64,000 bases of DNA from positions 3,658,001 to 3,722,000 of the forward strand of contig NZ_JAGINU010000001.1 of NCBI RefSeq assembly GCF_017876315.1, given 5' to 3'. Shown piece after piece: positions 16,493-24,872 of the stretch. Position numbers and translations under genes: made by a program. Numbering within the stretch: position 1 is the stretch's first letter; the number at the start of each line of letters is the position of its first letter. This stretch comes from Pseudonocardia parietis. Lineage in GTDB: Bacteria > Actinomycetota > Actinomycetes > Mycobacteriales > Pseudonocardiaceae. The notes below the pieces were generated by a model, which worked only from the letters and a program-made list of their open reading frames with translations, ran no database searches and was not told the DNA's origin.

Positions 16493-17487
16493 GCGACCGC
16501 GTCCGGCTCGCGGTGCTGCCGACGCCGGTGCTGTCCGCCGAGCGGCTGCACGCCGTGCTGGGCGGTGACCCGATCTGGGTCAAACGGGACGACCTGACCG
16601 GATTCGGTGTGGCGGGCAACAAGGCCCGGCCACTCGAGTTCCTGCTCGGCGACGCGGTGCGGCGTTCCCGGGACCTGCTCGTCACCGGAGGTGGGCCGGA
16701 CTCGAACTTCGTGGCGGCCGCGGCGCTGGCCGCCCGGGTCACCGGGCTCGGCTGCGACGTGGTGACGACCGTCGCCGACGGCACCCCGGACGGCGCGAAC
16801 CTGCAGCTCGCACGGGCCGCGGGGGCACGGCTGCACCGGGTGGCCGAGCGCCGCGAGCAGATCGACAGCGTGGTGGCGGAGCTGGCCGCGGACCGGACCG
16901 CGCAGGGATACCGACCGGTGGCCGTCCCCCGTGGCGGGTCCACCCCGATCGGTGCGGTCGGGTTCGCCCGGGCGGCGCACGAGCTCGCCGACCAGGTCGC
17001 GGGCGGTCTGCTCCCGGAGCCCGCCGTGATCGCGATCGCCGTCGGGTCGGGTGGGAGCGCGGCGGGGCTGCTGGCCGGGCTGGCCGCCACCGGGTTGCGC
17101 AGCAGGCTGCTCGGACTCTCGGTCAGCCGGCCGCCCGCGGAGGCGGACGCGGTCGTCCGGCGGCTCGCCACGGGATGTGCCGCCGTGCTCGGGGCGCCTG
17201 CGCCCGACCCGGACCGGTGGGAGATCCGCGACGCCCGCGGGCCCGGGTTCGGCGTCGCCGGTCCCACCGACCGGGCCGCCGCGGTCCTGGCCCTGCGCAC
17301 CGAAGGCCTGCTGCTCGACGACACCTACGGCGCGAAGGCGTTCGCCGGGACCGTGCGCCGAGCACGGACCGGCGGTACCGGTCCCGTCCTGTACTGGCAC
17401 ACCGGCGGGCTCCCGTCCGCGGTCGCTCACCTCGGTGACACCGCGGACGCGGCCGATCCGCCAGATCTCGGAGGAGACCTGCCGTGA
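16489..17487 (+). CDS. PLP-dependent D-cysteine desulfhydrase/ACC deaminase-family enzyme (XcbE-like)
   Basis: A 332-residue fold-type II PLP enzyme. The cofactor lysine is Lys45 in GVAGNKARPLEFLL, the phosphate loop is VGSGGSAAGLLAG, and the C-terminal WHTGGLPS is typical of D-cysteine desulfhydrase and ACC deaminase. In bacterial coenzyme M synthesis a PLP enzyme of this family (XcbE1) works with ComA and the two lyases. Here it lies between both lyase genes, with GTGA overlaps on both sides, so the set is ordered comA, unknown, lyase, PLP enzyme, lyase. It would handle an amino-sulfonate intermediate or deliver sulfur; the exact chemistry is not readable from the sequence. Confidence 0.83.
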   Translation: MSDRVRLAVLPTPVLSAERLHAVLGGDPIWVKRDDLTGFGVAGNKARPLEFLLGDAVRRSRDLLVTGGGPDSNFVAAAALAARVTGLGCDVVTTVADGTPDGANLQLARAAGARLHRVAERREQIDSVVAELAADRTAQGYRPVAVPRGGSTPIGAVGFARAAHELADQVAGGLLPEPAVIAIAVGSGGSAAGLLAGLAATGLRSRLLGLSVSRPPAEADAVVRRLATGCAAVLGAPAPDPDRWEIRDARGPGFGVAGPTDRAAAVLALRTEGLLLDDTYGAKAFAGTVRRARTGGTGPVLYWHTGGLPSAVAHLGDTADAADPPDLGGDLP

Positions 17488-19025
17488 CCGAACTGCTCCC
17501 CGGCGGAGGACCCGCCCCGCGTGGTGGCGCCGCCCCCGAACTCGTCGAGTCCGGGTTCCACCTGGAGAACGCGGACGCCCCGTTCCTGCACCACGGCCTC
17601 AACCTGGCCGACATCGCGCACGTGCTCGACCTGCGCCGCCGGGGCCTGGTCCCGGCCGGGATGGACCGGACGTTGCTCGACCTGCTCCTGGACACCGTGT
17701 CCGTACCCGCCGAGGAGTTCCCCTACGACCCCGCGTACGGCGAGCCGTACAACTCGCGGGAGGCCTACTTCGTCGCCCGGGTCGGTGACGTCGCCGGCTG
17801 GTTGCACGCCGGCCGGCCCCGGCGGGAGGCGGTCCGGATCGCGTTGCGGATCCATGTCCGGCGCCAGATCGCCGAACTGGCCGCCGAGGCGACGCGGTTC
17901 ACCACCGTGACGGCCGCACGGTCGACCGAACACCTGCGGACCGTGATGCCCGACCAGACCTACCTCCAGCAGGCCCAGCCCTCGACGTTCGGGCACTACC
18001 TGCTCTCGTTCGCCTACCCGGCACTGCGCGACGCCCGGCGGCTGCTCGTCGAGCTCGACGAGGTCGACTGCAGCCCGGGTGGTGCCGGCTGCGTCAACGG
18101 CACCCGGCTGCTCGACGACCGTGCCGTGGTCGCCGACCTGCTGGGCTTCTCCGGGGTCATCGAGCACACCCGGGACGCGATGTGGCAGGTCGACGGGTTC
18201 GTGCACGTCCTGGCGACGGCGGCGAGCCTGGTGTCGACGCTGAGCAAGCTCGCCGAGGATCTCGAGATCTGGGCGTCGGCCGAGTTCGACTTCGTCGATC
18301 TGGCCGACGGTTTCACCCGGGCGAGCGTGCTCATGCCGCAGAAGCGCAACCCCTACTCGCTGGCCATCATCCGCGGGGCCTGCGGGGTCCTGATCGGACG
18401 GATCAGCGGGTTCCTCGCGGTGGCCAAGAGCCCGTCCGCGCGCAGTGACAACCTGATCTACGCCTACGGCGAGGTGCCGCGGGCGCTCGACCTCGCGTTG
18501 CGGATCACCCGGCTGGCCACCGGCGTCGTCAGCACCCTGCGGGTGAACGCGGACCGGATGGCGCAGGAGGTCCACCGGGGGTACAGCCAGGCGACCGACC
18601 TGGCGGAGCACCTCGTGCAGACCTGCGACATCGACTACCGCTCCGCCTACCTCGTCGTCGGGCGGGCGGTGCGCGCCGCCGCCCGCGACGGCGTCCCCGG
18701 GGTCGCGATCACCGGTGAGCGTGTCGACGAGGCGGCCCGTGAGCACCTGGGACGCTCGCTCGGGCTCACCGGGACCGACCTGTCCGACGTCCTCGATCCG
18801 TGGCGGATCGTGCTGTCCCGCTCGTCCGTGGGCGGGGCCGCCCCGGACGAGGTGAGCCGGATGGCCACCGATGTGCGGGAGCGGGCGGCCGAGTCGGGCG
18901 CGATCGCCGATCGCCGGCTCGACGACTTCGCCCGCAGCGAACGGACCCTGCTGGCGACCGCCCGGGCCGTCGTCGACGAGGCGGCGGGCGATGACGCCCC
19001 CGCCCTCCGGAAGGAGCCCTCATGA
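17484..19025 (+). CDS. fumarase/aspartase-superfamily lyase (XcbC/XcbD-like, argininosuccinate lyase type)
   Basis: A 513-residue lyase closest to argininosuccinate lyase in its visible motifs: LVSTLSKLAEDLEIWASAEF and the signature MPQKRNP at residues 284-290, followed by YSLAIIRG. The N-terminal half has RSTEHLRTVMPDQTYLQQAQPSTF-like text, the argininosuccinate-lyase substrate region in altered form (key pieces MPDQTYLQQAQP and TFGHYLLSF). An arginine-pathway role is unlikely because no other arg gene is near and the gene is locked between the PLP enzyme and allG by 4-bp overlaps. It is the second superfamily lyase expected for a bacterial coenzyme M pathway. The C-terminal region is longer than in argininosuccinate lyase. 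Confidence 0.82.
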   Translation: MTELLPGGGPAPRGGAAPELVESGFHLENADAPFLHHGLNLADIAHVLDLRRRGLVPAGMDRTLLDLLLDTVSVPAEEFPYDPAYGEPYNSREAYFVARVGDVAGWLHAGRPRREAVRIALRIHVRRQIAELAAEATRFTTVTAARSTEHLRTVMPDQTYLQQAQPSTFGHYLLSFAYPALRDARRLLVELDEVDCSPGGAGCVNGTRLLDDRAVVADLLGFSGVIEHTRDAMWQVDGFVHVLATAASLVSTLSKLAEDLEIWASAEFDFVDLADGFTRASVLMPQKRNPYSLAIIRGACGVLIGRISGFLAVAKSPSARSDNLIYAYGEVPRALDLALRITRLATGVVSTLRVNADRMAQEVHRGYSQATDLAEHLVQTCDIDYRSAYLVVGRAVRAAARDGVPGVAITGERVDEAAREHLGRSLGLTGTDLSDVLDPWRIVLSRSSVGGAAPDEVSRMATDVRERAAESGAIADRRLDDFARSERTLLATARAVVDEAAGDDAPALRKEPS

Positions 19026-20458
19026 CCGGCACGAACTCGAACGTCGTCCGCCTCCCCGAGCGGATCGAGGTGCTCAACATCGGCCTGCCGATGTTCGCCG
19101 ACGCCGTGCGTGCGCAGGACGGACAGGCGCTCCACATCGACTGGCGCCCACCGGCCGACGGCGACCGGGACCTGGTCCGCGCGCTGGAGGCGCTCTACGC
19201 CGACCCGGCGGTCGACCGCGCCAACGCCGAGGTGGTCCGCCGGCTCGACGTCGGCGTCCCGTCGCTGGTGACCGTCGCACCGGCGGCCGAGGTGGTGCCC
19301 GGGCTGCCGGACCGGACGCTGCTGCACTGCGGGCCGGCCATCGGCTGGGACCGGGTGTGCGACCCGCTGCGCAGGTCGATGCGGGCCGCGACCGTCGCCG
19401 AGGGCTGGGCGACCGACGTCGCCGGGGCCGACCGGCTGCTCGCCCGCGGCGACGTCGCACTACAGCCCGCCAACGAGTACGACAGCGTGGTGCCGATGGC
19501 CACCGCGATCGGTCCCTCGACACCGATGCTGGTGGTGGACAACCCCGGTGACGGCGACGGGACGCCGCACCGCGCGTTCGCACCGCTGAACCAGGGGCCG
19601 GGGGAGACGGCGTGGTTCGGCCGGGACACCGACGCGGCCGTCGAGCGGCTCCGGCTGCTGCGTGACACCTGCGGCCCTGCCGTGGCGTCGATCCTCGAGG
19701 AGGCCGGCCCGCTGGACGTGCTCGCGCTCGCCGCCCAGGGCGTCGCGATGGGCGACGACCTGCACATGCGCACCCAGGCCGCGACCAACCTGCTGACCCG
19801 CACCTGGCTGCCGCACATCGCAGGCCTGCCGGACGGCCGGCGCGAGCCGTTCGCCCGCTACCTGGGCGGCAACCACCTCTTCTACCTGACGCTCGCGATG
19901 GCGGCCGCCAAGGCCCTCACCCTGTGGGCCGCCCAGGTCCCCGGCTCGACGATCGTGACGTCGATGGCCCGCAACGGGACCACCTTCGGGATCCGGACCT
20001 CCGGCTCGGAGACCTGGTACGTCACCGACGCTCCGCCGGTCGGGGACGCGCTGTACTACGCGGGCTACGGGCCCGACGACGCCGCGCCCGACATCGGTGA
20101 CAGTGCCGTGCTGGAGCTGGTCGGGCTGGGCGGCCCGGCGGCCGGCAACTCGCCGTCGGTGGCGGCGTTCCTGGGTGGGTCGATGGCCGACGCGGCCGCG
20201 GCCACCGAGGGGTTCCGCCGGATCTGCGCCGGCACCAGCAGCCGATTCACGCTGCCCGCGATGGGATTCTCGGGCTCACCGATCGGGGTGGACCTGCGGT
20301 TGGTGGTGGAGACCGGCATCACCCCGAAGGTGACGACCGGGATCCTGCACGCCCACTCGGGGGAGGGCCAGGTCGGTGCGGGGGTGGCGACGGCACCGCA
20401 GGCCTGCTTCACCGAGGCGCTGCGCGCCGTCGCAGCCGGCCGTTCCGGGAGGCGGTGA
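19022..20458 (+). CDS. allG: AllG/YlbE-family transcarbamoylase subunit (DUF1116)
   Basis: A 478-residue DUF1116 protein, the family of Escherichia coli YlbE (AllG). Typical stretches are IEVLNIGLPMFADAVRAQ, DDLHMRTQAATNLLTR, FLTLAMAAAKA-like YLTLAMAAAKAL and VTSMARNGTTFGIR. AllF (FdrA), AllG and AllH together form the oxamate transcarbamoylase that phosphorolyses oxalurate to carbamoyl phosphate and oxamate. The gene overlaps the upstream coenzyme-M-type lyase (ATGA) and the downstream allH (GTGA), so the transcarbamoylase subunits are co-translated with the sulfonate pathway. The partner subunit FdrA is encoded 6.6 kb away on the other strand. The true carbamoyl substrate here is unknown. 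Confidence 0.85.
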   Translation: MTGTNSNVVRLPERIEVLNIGLPMFADAVRAQDGQALHIDWRPPADGDRDLVRALEALYADPAVDRANAEVVRRLDVGVPSLVTVAPAAEVVPGLPDRTLLHCGPAIGWDRVCDPLRRSMRAATVAEGWATDVAGADRLLARGDVALQPANEYDSVVPMATAIGPSTPMLVVDNPGDGDGTPHRAFAPLNQGPGETAWFGRDTDAAVERLRLLRDTCGPAVASILEEAGPLDVLALAAQGVAMGDDLHMRTQAATNLLTRTWLPHIAGLPDGRREPFARYLGGNHLFYLTLAMAAAKALTLWAAQVPGSTIVTSMARNGTTFGIRTSGSETWYVTDAPPVGDALYYAGYGPDDAAPDIGDSAVLELVGLGGPAAGNSPSVAAFLGGSMADAAAATEGFRRICAGTSSRFTLPAMGFSGSPIGVDLRLVVETGITPKVTTGILHAHSGEGQVGAGVATAPQACFTEALRAVAAGRSGRR

Positions 20459-21267
20459 GCACGGACTGCGACCGCGGGGCGGCATTCGCCGAGCTGACCG
20501 GGGCCGCCCGGCGGACCGGCGCGCTGCGGGGGCGGGTCGTGTCGGTCCATCGCCGGGCGGTCTACCTGCGGTTCGACGACGTGCTGGTCGCGCTGGCAGG
20601 GCCCGGGGTCGAGGCCGGCCCGCTGCACCTGCGTGGCCCGGCGCTCCCGCCCGCCGGTACCGGTGAGGCGGTCCGCTTCGACGGCTCCCGGGTCGCGGCC
20701 CGGCGCTGGGCGGTGCGCTGCGACGTCCCCGAGCGGATCGGAGCCCTGCCCGGCCCGGCGGAGCTGGCTCGTGCCCGCCGGGCCGACCCGGCGGCCGGAC
20801 TCCGGTTTCCGGACGAGCCCGATGTCGCTGTCGACGCGGTGGTGGCGGCGGTCCGGAACGGGGACGTCCCCGGTGCGGCGGCGCTGCTGGGGGGACGCGG
20901 GCCGGGTCTGACCCCGGCCGGCGACGACGTGCTCGCGGGCCTGCTGCTGGTCGCCCGGGCGATGTGGGGCCCGGCGGCCGAGCCGTGGCTGGCCGGCACG
21001 GTGGACCGGGTGCGCACCACCGAGCACGCACGGGCGTTCCTGTACTGGGCCGCCCGCGGCCAGGGGCTCGCACCCGTCCACGACTGGCTCGCCGCCGTGG
21101 TCTCCGGCTCCCGCGACGACCGGCATCGGCTGGAGCGCCGCATCGCCCGGATCGGGGCCAGCTCGGGCCGGAGCATGGTCGCCGGCCTGCGGCTCGGGCT
21201 CGGTCAGCTGCCGGAGTCGCCGGTGGAGACCCAGGTCAGCACCGCGACCGCCGGGCCGGGATTGTGA
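20455..21267 (+). CDS. allH: AllH/YlbF-family transcarbamoylase subunit (DUF2877)
   Basis: A 270-residue DUF2877 protein, the family of E. coli YlbF (AllH). It shows VSVHRRAVYLRFDDVLVAL near the N-terminus, the family motif LLGGRGPGLTPAGDDVLAGLLL, and the C-terminal IARIGASSGRSMVAGLRLG. The glycine/threonine motif resembles an anion or phosphate loop. It completes, with allG and fdrA, a three-subunit AllFGH-type enzyme. The GTG start overlaps the allG stop. The last 64 bp overlap the end of the convergent XRE regulator gene, and this appears to be the end of the comA operon. Confidence 0.85.
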   Translation: MSTDCDRGAAFAELTGAARRTGALRGRVVSVHRRAVYLRFDDVLVALAGPGVEAGPLHLRGPALPPAGTGEAVRFDGSRVAARRWAVRCDVPERIGALPGPAELARARRADPAAGLRFPDEPDVAVDAVVAAVRNGDVPGAAALLGGRGPGLTPAGDDVLAGLLLVARAMWGPAAEPWLAGTVDRVRTTEHARAFLYWAARGQGLAPVHDWLAAVVSGSRDDRHRLERRIARIGASSGRSMVAGLRLGLGQLPESPVETQVSTATAGPGL

Positions 21268-21836
21268 CAGTGGACCCGGTGACCGCCCGGGACGTGCAGT
21301 GAGTCGTCGTGGTCGAGTGCGTACCACTCGCCGGCGATCGTCACCTCGACGGTCCCGGCCAGCACCAGGAGCAGGTCCTCGGCGAGCCGGGCGCGTACCT
21401 CGAGCGCCGCGCCCGGTGCGATCTCGACGACCGCTCCCTGCAGCGCGAACCGGTCGGGTGGACCGGTGAGCCCGGCCCGCGTCGTCCCGGGTAGCGACGG
21501 CAGGGGCGGCCGGTCCGCACCACGTACCAGGTGGGCCACGGGTACCGGATCGCCGTCGCCGTCGACGAAGTACCCGATCGGGCGGTCGAGCGCCGCGGCC
21601 AGCTTCAGCAGCGTCGTGACCGTCGGGATCATGTCGCCCTTCTCCAGCTTGTGGATCGCGGCGGACGACACGTCGGCGCGGCGCGCCAGCTGCTGCAGGG
21701 ACAGGCCGCCCTGCTGGCGGAGCCGATAGAGCTTCGGGCCGATCGAGCGCACGATCGCCTCGCGGTCGGCCTCGCCGGTGCCGGGATCGTTCGCCGTGGC
21801 CGGGTGGTCGTCGGCATCGGTTGCGGATCCGCTCAT
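21204..21836 (-). CDS. XRE-family regulator with C-terminal cupin
   Basis: A 210-residue regulator. A helix-turn-helix of the XRE type lies at about residues 32-88 (LRQQGGLSLQQLARRADVSS, IHKLEKGDMIPTVTTLLKLA), and a cupin domain at about 125-205 ends with LHVPGGHRVHCHNPGPAVAV. This pair is common in regulators of amino acid, polyamine or aromatic catabolism, where the cupin binds a small effector. AAGGAG precedes ATG 21836. It is divergent from the flavoprotein gene at 21968 and is the only dedicated regulator inside the island, so it is the best candidate to control the divergent promoter (see repeats at 21856) and perhaps the wider set. Confidence 0.88.
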   Translation of the reverse strand: MSGSATDADDHPATANDPGTGEADREAIVRSIGPKLYRLRQQGGLSLQQLARRADVSSAAIHKLEKGDMIPTVTTLLKLAAALDRPIGYFVDGDGDPVPVAHLVRGADRPPLPSLPGTTRAGLTGPPDRFALQGAVVEIAPGAALEVRARLAEDLLLVLAGTVEVTIAGEWYALDHDDSLHVPGGHRVHCHNPGPAVAVLTWVSTGDSGS

Positions 21837-21855
21837 CGAGTCTCCTTGACAGGGC

Positions 21856-21872
21856 AGTATCGATTAGTATCG
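21856..21872. promoter_or_regulatory. direct-repeat AGTATCG pair before the XRE gene
   Basis: Two copies of AGTATCG start at 21856 and 21866, one helical turn apart, followed by CGTAAACG. They lie between the XRE-cupin gene and the divergent flavoprotein gene, 20 bp before the regulator's start codon. This is a likely autoregulatory operator, and the minus strand also gives a plausible -10 box (GATACT). The link to the regulator is inferred from position. Confidence 0.5.
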
Positions 21873-21967
21873 TAAACGAACATCAACCATGGTGAACAGC
21901 TCGCCGACGGGCGAGCGGATCCGGCGTTCACGACCGGTCCATCGTAGTCAGCGACGAAGGGGGCCTC

Positions 21968-23314
21968 GTGCCGCACAAGACCGTGATCGTGGGAGGCGGT
22001 GCCGGTGGCCTGGGTGCCGCCGGTGGGGTGAAGGCGGCTCGGCCCGACGCCGAGGTGGTCGTCTACACCGAGTACGAGGACGTCGCCTACAGCCCGTGCG
22101 GGATCCCCTACGTCCACGGCGGGGAGATCCCGGACTTCGAGCGATTGTTCCTGGCCACCAAGGACGCCTACGTCGAGGCGGGGATCGACGTCCACTACGA
22201 GACACGGGTCAGTGCGATCGACACCCGGGCCAAGACCGTGACCGTCGACGGCGCGGAGCCGGTCGGCTACGACACGCTCGTGCTCGCGACCGGTTTCGAC
22301 TACGCCGATCCGGGTGTCCCCGGGGGTGACCTGGAGGGCCTCTACTACGTCAAGAACATCCGCGCCGCGATGGAGTGGGACAAGTTCCTCGACACGGTGA
22401 AGCGGGCGGTGGTGATCGAGGCGAGCCCGCTGGGCGTCGAGATGACGACCTCGCTGGCCCATCGCGGTATCGAGACACACCTCGTGGACCCCCACCCCTG
22501 GCCGCTGGCGGAGATGGCCGACCCCGACATCATGGCGCCGGTCGAGGAGTCCTGGCGCGAGCTCGGGGTGCACACGCACTTCAACACCACCCTCAAGGGG
22601 TTCATCGGCCAGGGCTCGGTGTCCGCTGTGGACACCTCCGACGGCGAGATCCCCTGCGACCTGGTGGTGGTCGCGACCCACAAGCAGCCCAACGCCCGGC
22701 TCGCCGCGGCGGCGGGCATCACGATCGGTACGACCGGCGGCATCGTCGTCGACGAGCGGATGGCGACGTCCGCGCCGGGGGTGTACGCGGTCGGCGACTG
22801 CACCGAGATCCCGCACGGGCTGACCGGGGTGCCGCTGCAGGGTCTGACCGGCAGCCACGCCTACGCCCAGGGCAAGACGGGCGGGACCAACGCCGGCGGC
22901 GGATCGAGGAACTACCGGGCCGTGTACGTCCCCTGGGGAACGCCTGCGGGCAAGTGGGTGATCGGGGGCGCGTCGTTCGGCGAGACCACGGCCACCGCGC
23001 TCGGGATCCCGTACGTGCTCGGGCAGGCCCAGGGCATCTCCCGGGCCCGCTACTACCCGGGGGTCAAGCCGGTGAAGGTGAAGCTGCTGGCCGAGCCCGG
23101 CTCGCTGCGGCTCATCGGCGCCCAGATGGTCGGGCAGGAGGGGATCAAGGAACGTGCCGACTTCCTCGCGACCGCGGTCCGCTTCGGACTCACCCTGCAC
23201 GATCTCGCGACGATGGAGAACGTCTACTCCCCGGCGATCGGCGCGCTCAACGAACCGATCGTGATGGCCGCCAACAACGGTCTGGACGAGCTGCGCAAGG
23301 CCGGGAGGTCGTAG
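21968..23314 (+). CDS. FAD-dependent pyridine-nucleotide-disulfide oxidoreductase (CoA-disulfide reductase-like)
   Basis: A 448-residue flavoprotein. The FAD motif is VGGGAGGLGAAGGVKAA, and a single redox cysteine, Cys44 in AYSPCGIPY, is placed as in CoA-disulfide reductase and NADH oxidase. The second FAD motif is GVYAVGDCTEIPHG, and a dimerisation domain follows. Unusually, the second Rossmann loop, normally GxGxxG/A, reads EASPLG at residues 151-156, so binding of NAD(P)H may be changed. With a coenzyme-M-type pathway next to it, reduction of a low-molecular-weight disulfide is attractive. It lacks the paired cysteines of 2-ketopropyl-CoM carboxylase. AAGGGGG precedes the GTG start. Confidence 0.85.
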   Translation: MPHKTVIVGGGAGGLGAAGGVKAARPDAEVVVYTEYEDVAYSPCGIPYVHGGEIPDFERLFLATKDAYVEAGIDVHYETRVSAIDTRAKTVTVDGAEPVGYDTLVLATGFDYADPGVPGGDLEGLYYVKNIRAAMEWDKFLDTVKRAVVIEASPLGVEMTTSLAHRGIETHLVDPHPWPLAEMADPDIMAPVEESWRELGVHTHFNTTLKGFIGQGSVSAVDTSDGEIPCDLVVVATHKQPNARLAAAAGITIGTTGGIVVDERMATSAPGVYAVGDCTEIPHGLTGVPLQGLTGSHAYAQGKTGGTNAGGGSRNYRAVYVPWGTPAGKWVIGGASFGETTATALGIPYVLGQAQGISRARYYPGVKPVKVKLLAEPGSLRLIGAQMVGQEGIKERADFLATAVRFGLTLHDLATMENVYSPAIGALNEPIVMAANNGLDELRKAGRS

Positions 23315-23316
23315 CC

Positions 23317-23577
23317 ATGGGATTCACCAGGTGGCTCCGGGAGAACTCCGAGCACTACCTGATGGTGGGCGCGCACGAGCAGCTCGCCCGCCGCTACCCC
23401 GGGACCCGGCGACCGCGACCCCCGCACGGACCGGTCGAGCTGCTCTGGCTGCGGGTGTTCGCACCGGTCTACCGGACGCTCCCGTGGCCGCTGCGCCACC
23501 GCATCCTGCGGGCGATGCCGGGCAGCCACCGGCGCAGCTGGACGGAACCGCCACGACCGTCAGGTCCGGCGGTCTGA
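23317..23577 (+). CDS. small basic uncharacterised protein
   Basis: An 86-residue protein that starts two bases after the flavoprotein stop. I do not recognise it. It is rich in Arg, Pro and Trp, with an amphipathic stretch VELLWLRVFAPVYRTLPWPL that could lie on a membrane, and a disordered basic tail. Its only support is tight spacing within an apparent flavoprotein-to-DsrE-like operon and codon use like its neighbours. A small partner protein of the flavoprotein is possible. Confidence 0.5.
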   Translation: MGFTRWLRENSEHYLMVGAHEQLARRYPGTRRPRPPHGPVELLWLRVFAPVYRTLPWPLRHRILRAMPGSHRRSWTEPPRPSGPAV

Positions 23578-23630
23578 CGACAACGGTGGGCGTCCGCCCA
23601 CCGCGTAACACGACGCAAAGGAGTAGCCCC

Positions 23631-24116
23631 GTGGCTCAGATCGTTGGTGAGCGGGTCCAGAAGGGCGACGCGATCGTCGACTACGAGGACAAGGTCTTCG
23701 AGGACATCCAGGCCGAACCCGGCGAGAAGGCCTACATCTTCATGCACACCGTCCCGTTCGAGGGATCGGTGGGACTGGTCAACATGCTCACCGCGACCCG
23801 GATCCGCCGGAAGGGTTTCGACGCGAGCATCGTCATGTTCGGCCCGGCGTCGCTGATGGTCTCCGCGTCCCGCGGATATCCGAAGGTCGGCGACGAGGCG
23901 TTCCCGGGCGCGCTCGGCTACAACAAGCAGCTGCAGACCTTCATGGACGAGGGCGGCAAGATCTACGCCTGCCGGTTCTCCGCCGCGGCGCTGTACGGCA
24001 TGCGCGAGGTGGACATGATGGAGGGCGTCAAGCCGATCAACCCGCTGGACGTTCTCGACGCCCAGCTCACCGCCCGGCGCGAGGGCGCGCTGGTCATGCA
24101 GACCTGGACGGTCTGA
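23631..24116 (+). CDS. nitB: MSMEG_0572/Sll0783-family protein (NitB, DsrE-like)
   Basis: A 161-residue protein of the MSMEG_0572/Sll0783 nitrogen-starvation family, with a DsrE/DsrF-like alpha/beta fold. Recognisable parts are EDIQAEPGEKAYIFMHTVPF, EGSVGLVNMLTATRIRRKGF, VGDEAFPGALGYNKQLQTFM and PINPLDVLDAQL. In other bacteria the gene opens Nit1C clusters, usually next to a nitrilase that supports cyanide use; here a nitrile hydratase follows instead. It has a conserved-looking Cys in KIYACRFS. AAAGGAG lies eight bases before the GTG start. Its molecular function is unknown. Confidence 0.83.
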   Translation: MAQIVGERVQKGDAIVDYEDKVFEDIQAEPGEKAYIFMHTVPFEGSVGLVNMLTATRIRRKGFDASIVMFGPASLMVSASRGYPKVGDEAFPGALGYNKQLQTFMDEGGKIYACRFSAAALYGMREVDMMEGVKPINPLDVLDAQLTARREGALVMQTWTV

Positions 24117-24130
24117 CCGGCCCGATCCGG

Positions 24131-24163
24131 AGCCGGGCGGGCGCATCCGGCGCCCGCCCGGCT
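24131..24163. terminator. hairpin after nitB
   Basis: A perfect 14-bp stem (AGCCGGGCGGGCGC at 24131-24144 pairing with 24150-24163) with a five-base loop. It starts 15 bases after the nitB stop and ends 40 bases before the nitrile hydratase beta start. No T-run follows, so it may act as a terminator, an attenuator or an mRNA stabiliser between the two transcripts. Confidence 0.6.
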
Positions 24164-24203
24164 GCTGGTCGTGGCGCCGCAGCCAGGAGAGGAGCGAACT
24201 GCG

Positions 24204-24872
24204 GTGGACTCGATCGCCGACATGGGCGGTATGCAGGGTTTCGGGCCGGTTCCGGTCCCGGTGGCCGACGAGCCACCCTTCGCCGAGACGTGGGAGGGGC
24301 GCGCCTTCGCCCTGACCGTGCTGACGATGGGCCGGATCTCGGGGCAGAACCTGGACGCGTTCCGCCACGCGCTGGGTCGCCAGCATCCCCTGGACTACCT
24401 GAGCGACGGCTACTACGGCCGTTGGCTCAACGCCGCCGAGCTGATGCTCACCGACAGCCGGATCCTCGCTCCCGGTGCGGTCGACGCCCGAGTGCGGCGC
24501 AATCTGGGGGAGGACGTGACCGAACCGGCTCTCCCCGAACCCCGGCGCCCGGACTACGCCCCGACGGCGGCCGGCTCGTTGCGTGAGGTGGACGACCCGC
24601 CGCGGTTCGCCGTCGGCGACACCGTGGGCACGCGGGACATGCATCCGACGGGCCCGACGAAGCTTCCCCGGTACCTGCGGCGCCGGACCGGGACCGTCAC
24701 CGCGATCCGGCCCGCGCACGTCCTTCCCGACACCCATGCGGTGTTCGAGGGGGAGAACGCCCAGCACGTCTACACCGTGAGTTTCCGTTCCCGGGATCTG
24801 TGGGGCCCGGACGCCGAGGACTTCACCCTGCACGCCGAACTCTTCGAGAGCTACCTGGAGCCCGACTCATGA
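24204..24872 (+). CDS. nthB: nitrile hydratase, beta subunit
   Basis: A 222-residue beta subunit. It opens with [15 protein letters not shown], the standard beat of this family (IHDLGGMDGFG in others). It includes [24 protein letters not shown], and a C-terminal SH3-like barrel ([32 protein letters not shown]). The alpha/beta enzyme hydrates nitriles to amides in the cytoplasm. GTG 24204 follows GGAGAGGA. The gene order beta, alpha, activator, with ATGA/GTGA overlaps, is that of cobalt-type nitrile hydratases. Confidence 0.93.
   Translation: MDSIADMGGMQGFGPVPVPVADEPPFAETWEGRAFALTVLTMGRISGQNLDAFRHALGRQHPLDYLSDGYYGRWLNAAELMLTDSRILAPGAVDARVRRNLGEDVTEPALPEPRRPDYAPTAAGSLREVDDPPRFAVGDTVGTRDMHPTGPTKLPRYLRRRTGTVTAIRPAHVLPDTHAVFEGENAQHVYTVSFRSRDLWGPDAEDFTLHAELFESYLEPDS

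Noticed and set aside
17484-19025. Ordinary argininosuccinate lyase of arginine synthesis
   Set aside because: The motif matches, but the gene is locked by overlaps between a PLP enzyme and allG, there are no other arg genes and a second superfamily lyase is present in the same operon.
21968-23314. 2-ketopropyl-CoM oxidoreductase/carboxylase
   Set aside because: That enzyme has a CxxxxC redox pair; this protein has the single Cys44 of CoA-disulfide reductases, so the overall family is shared but the specific enzyme is not supported.
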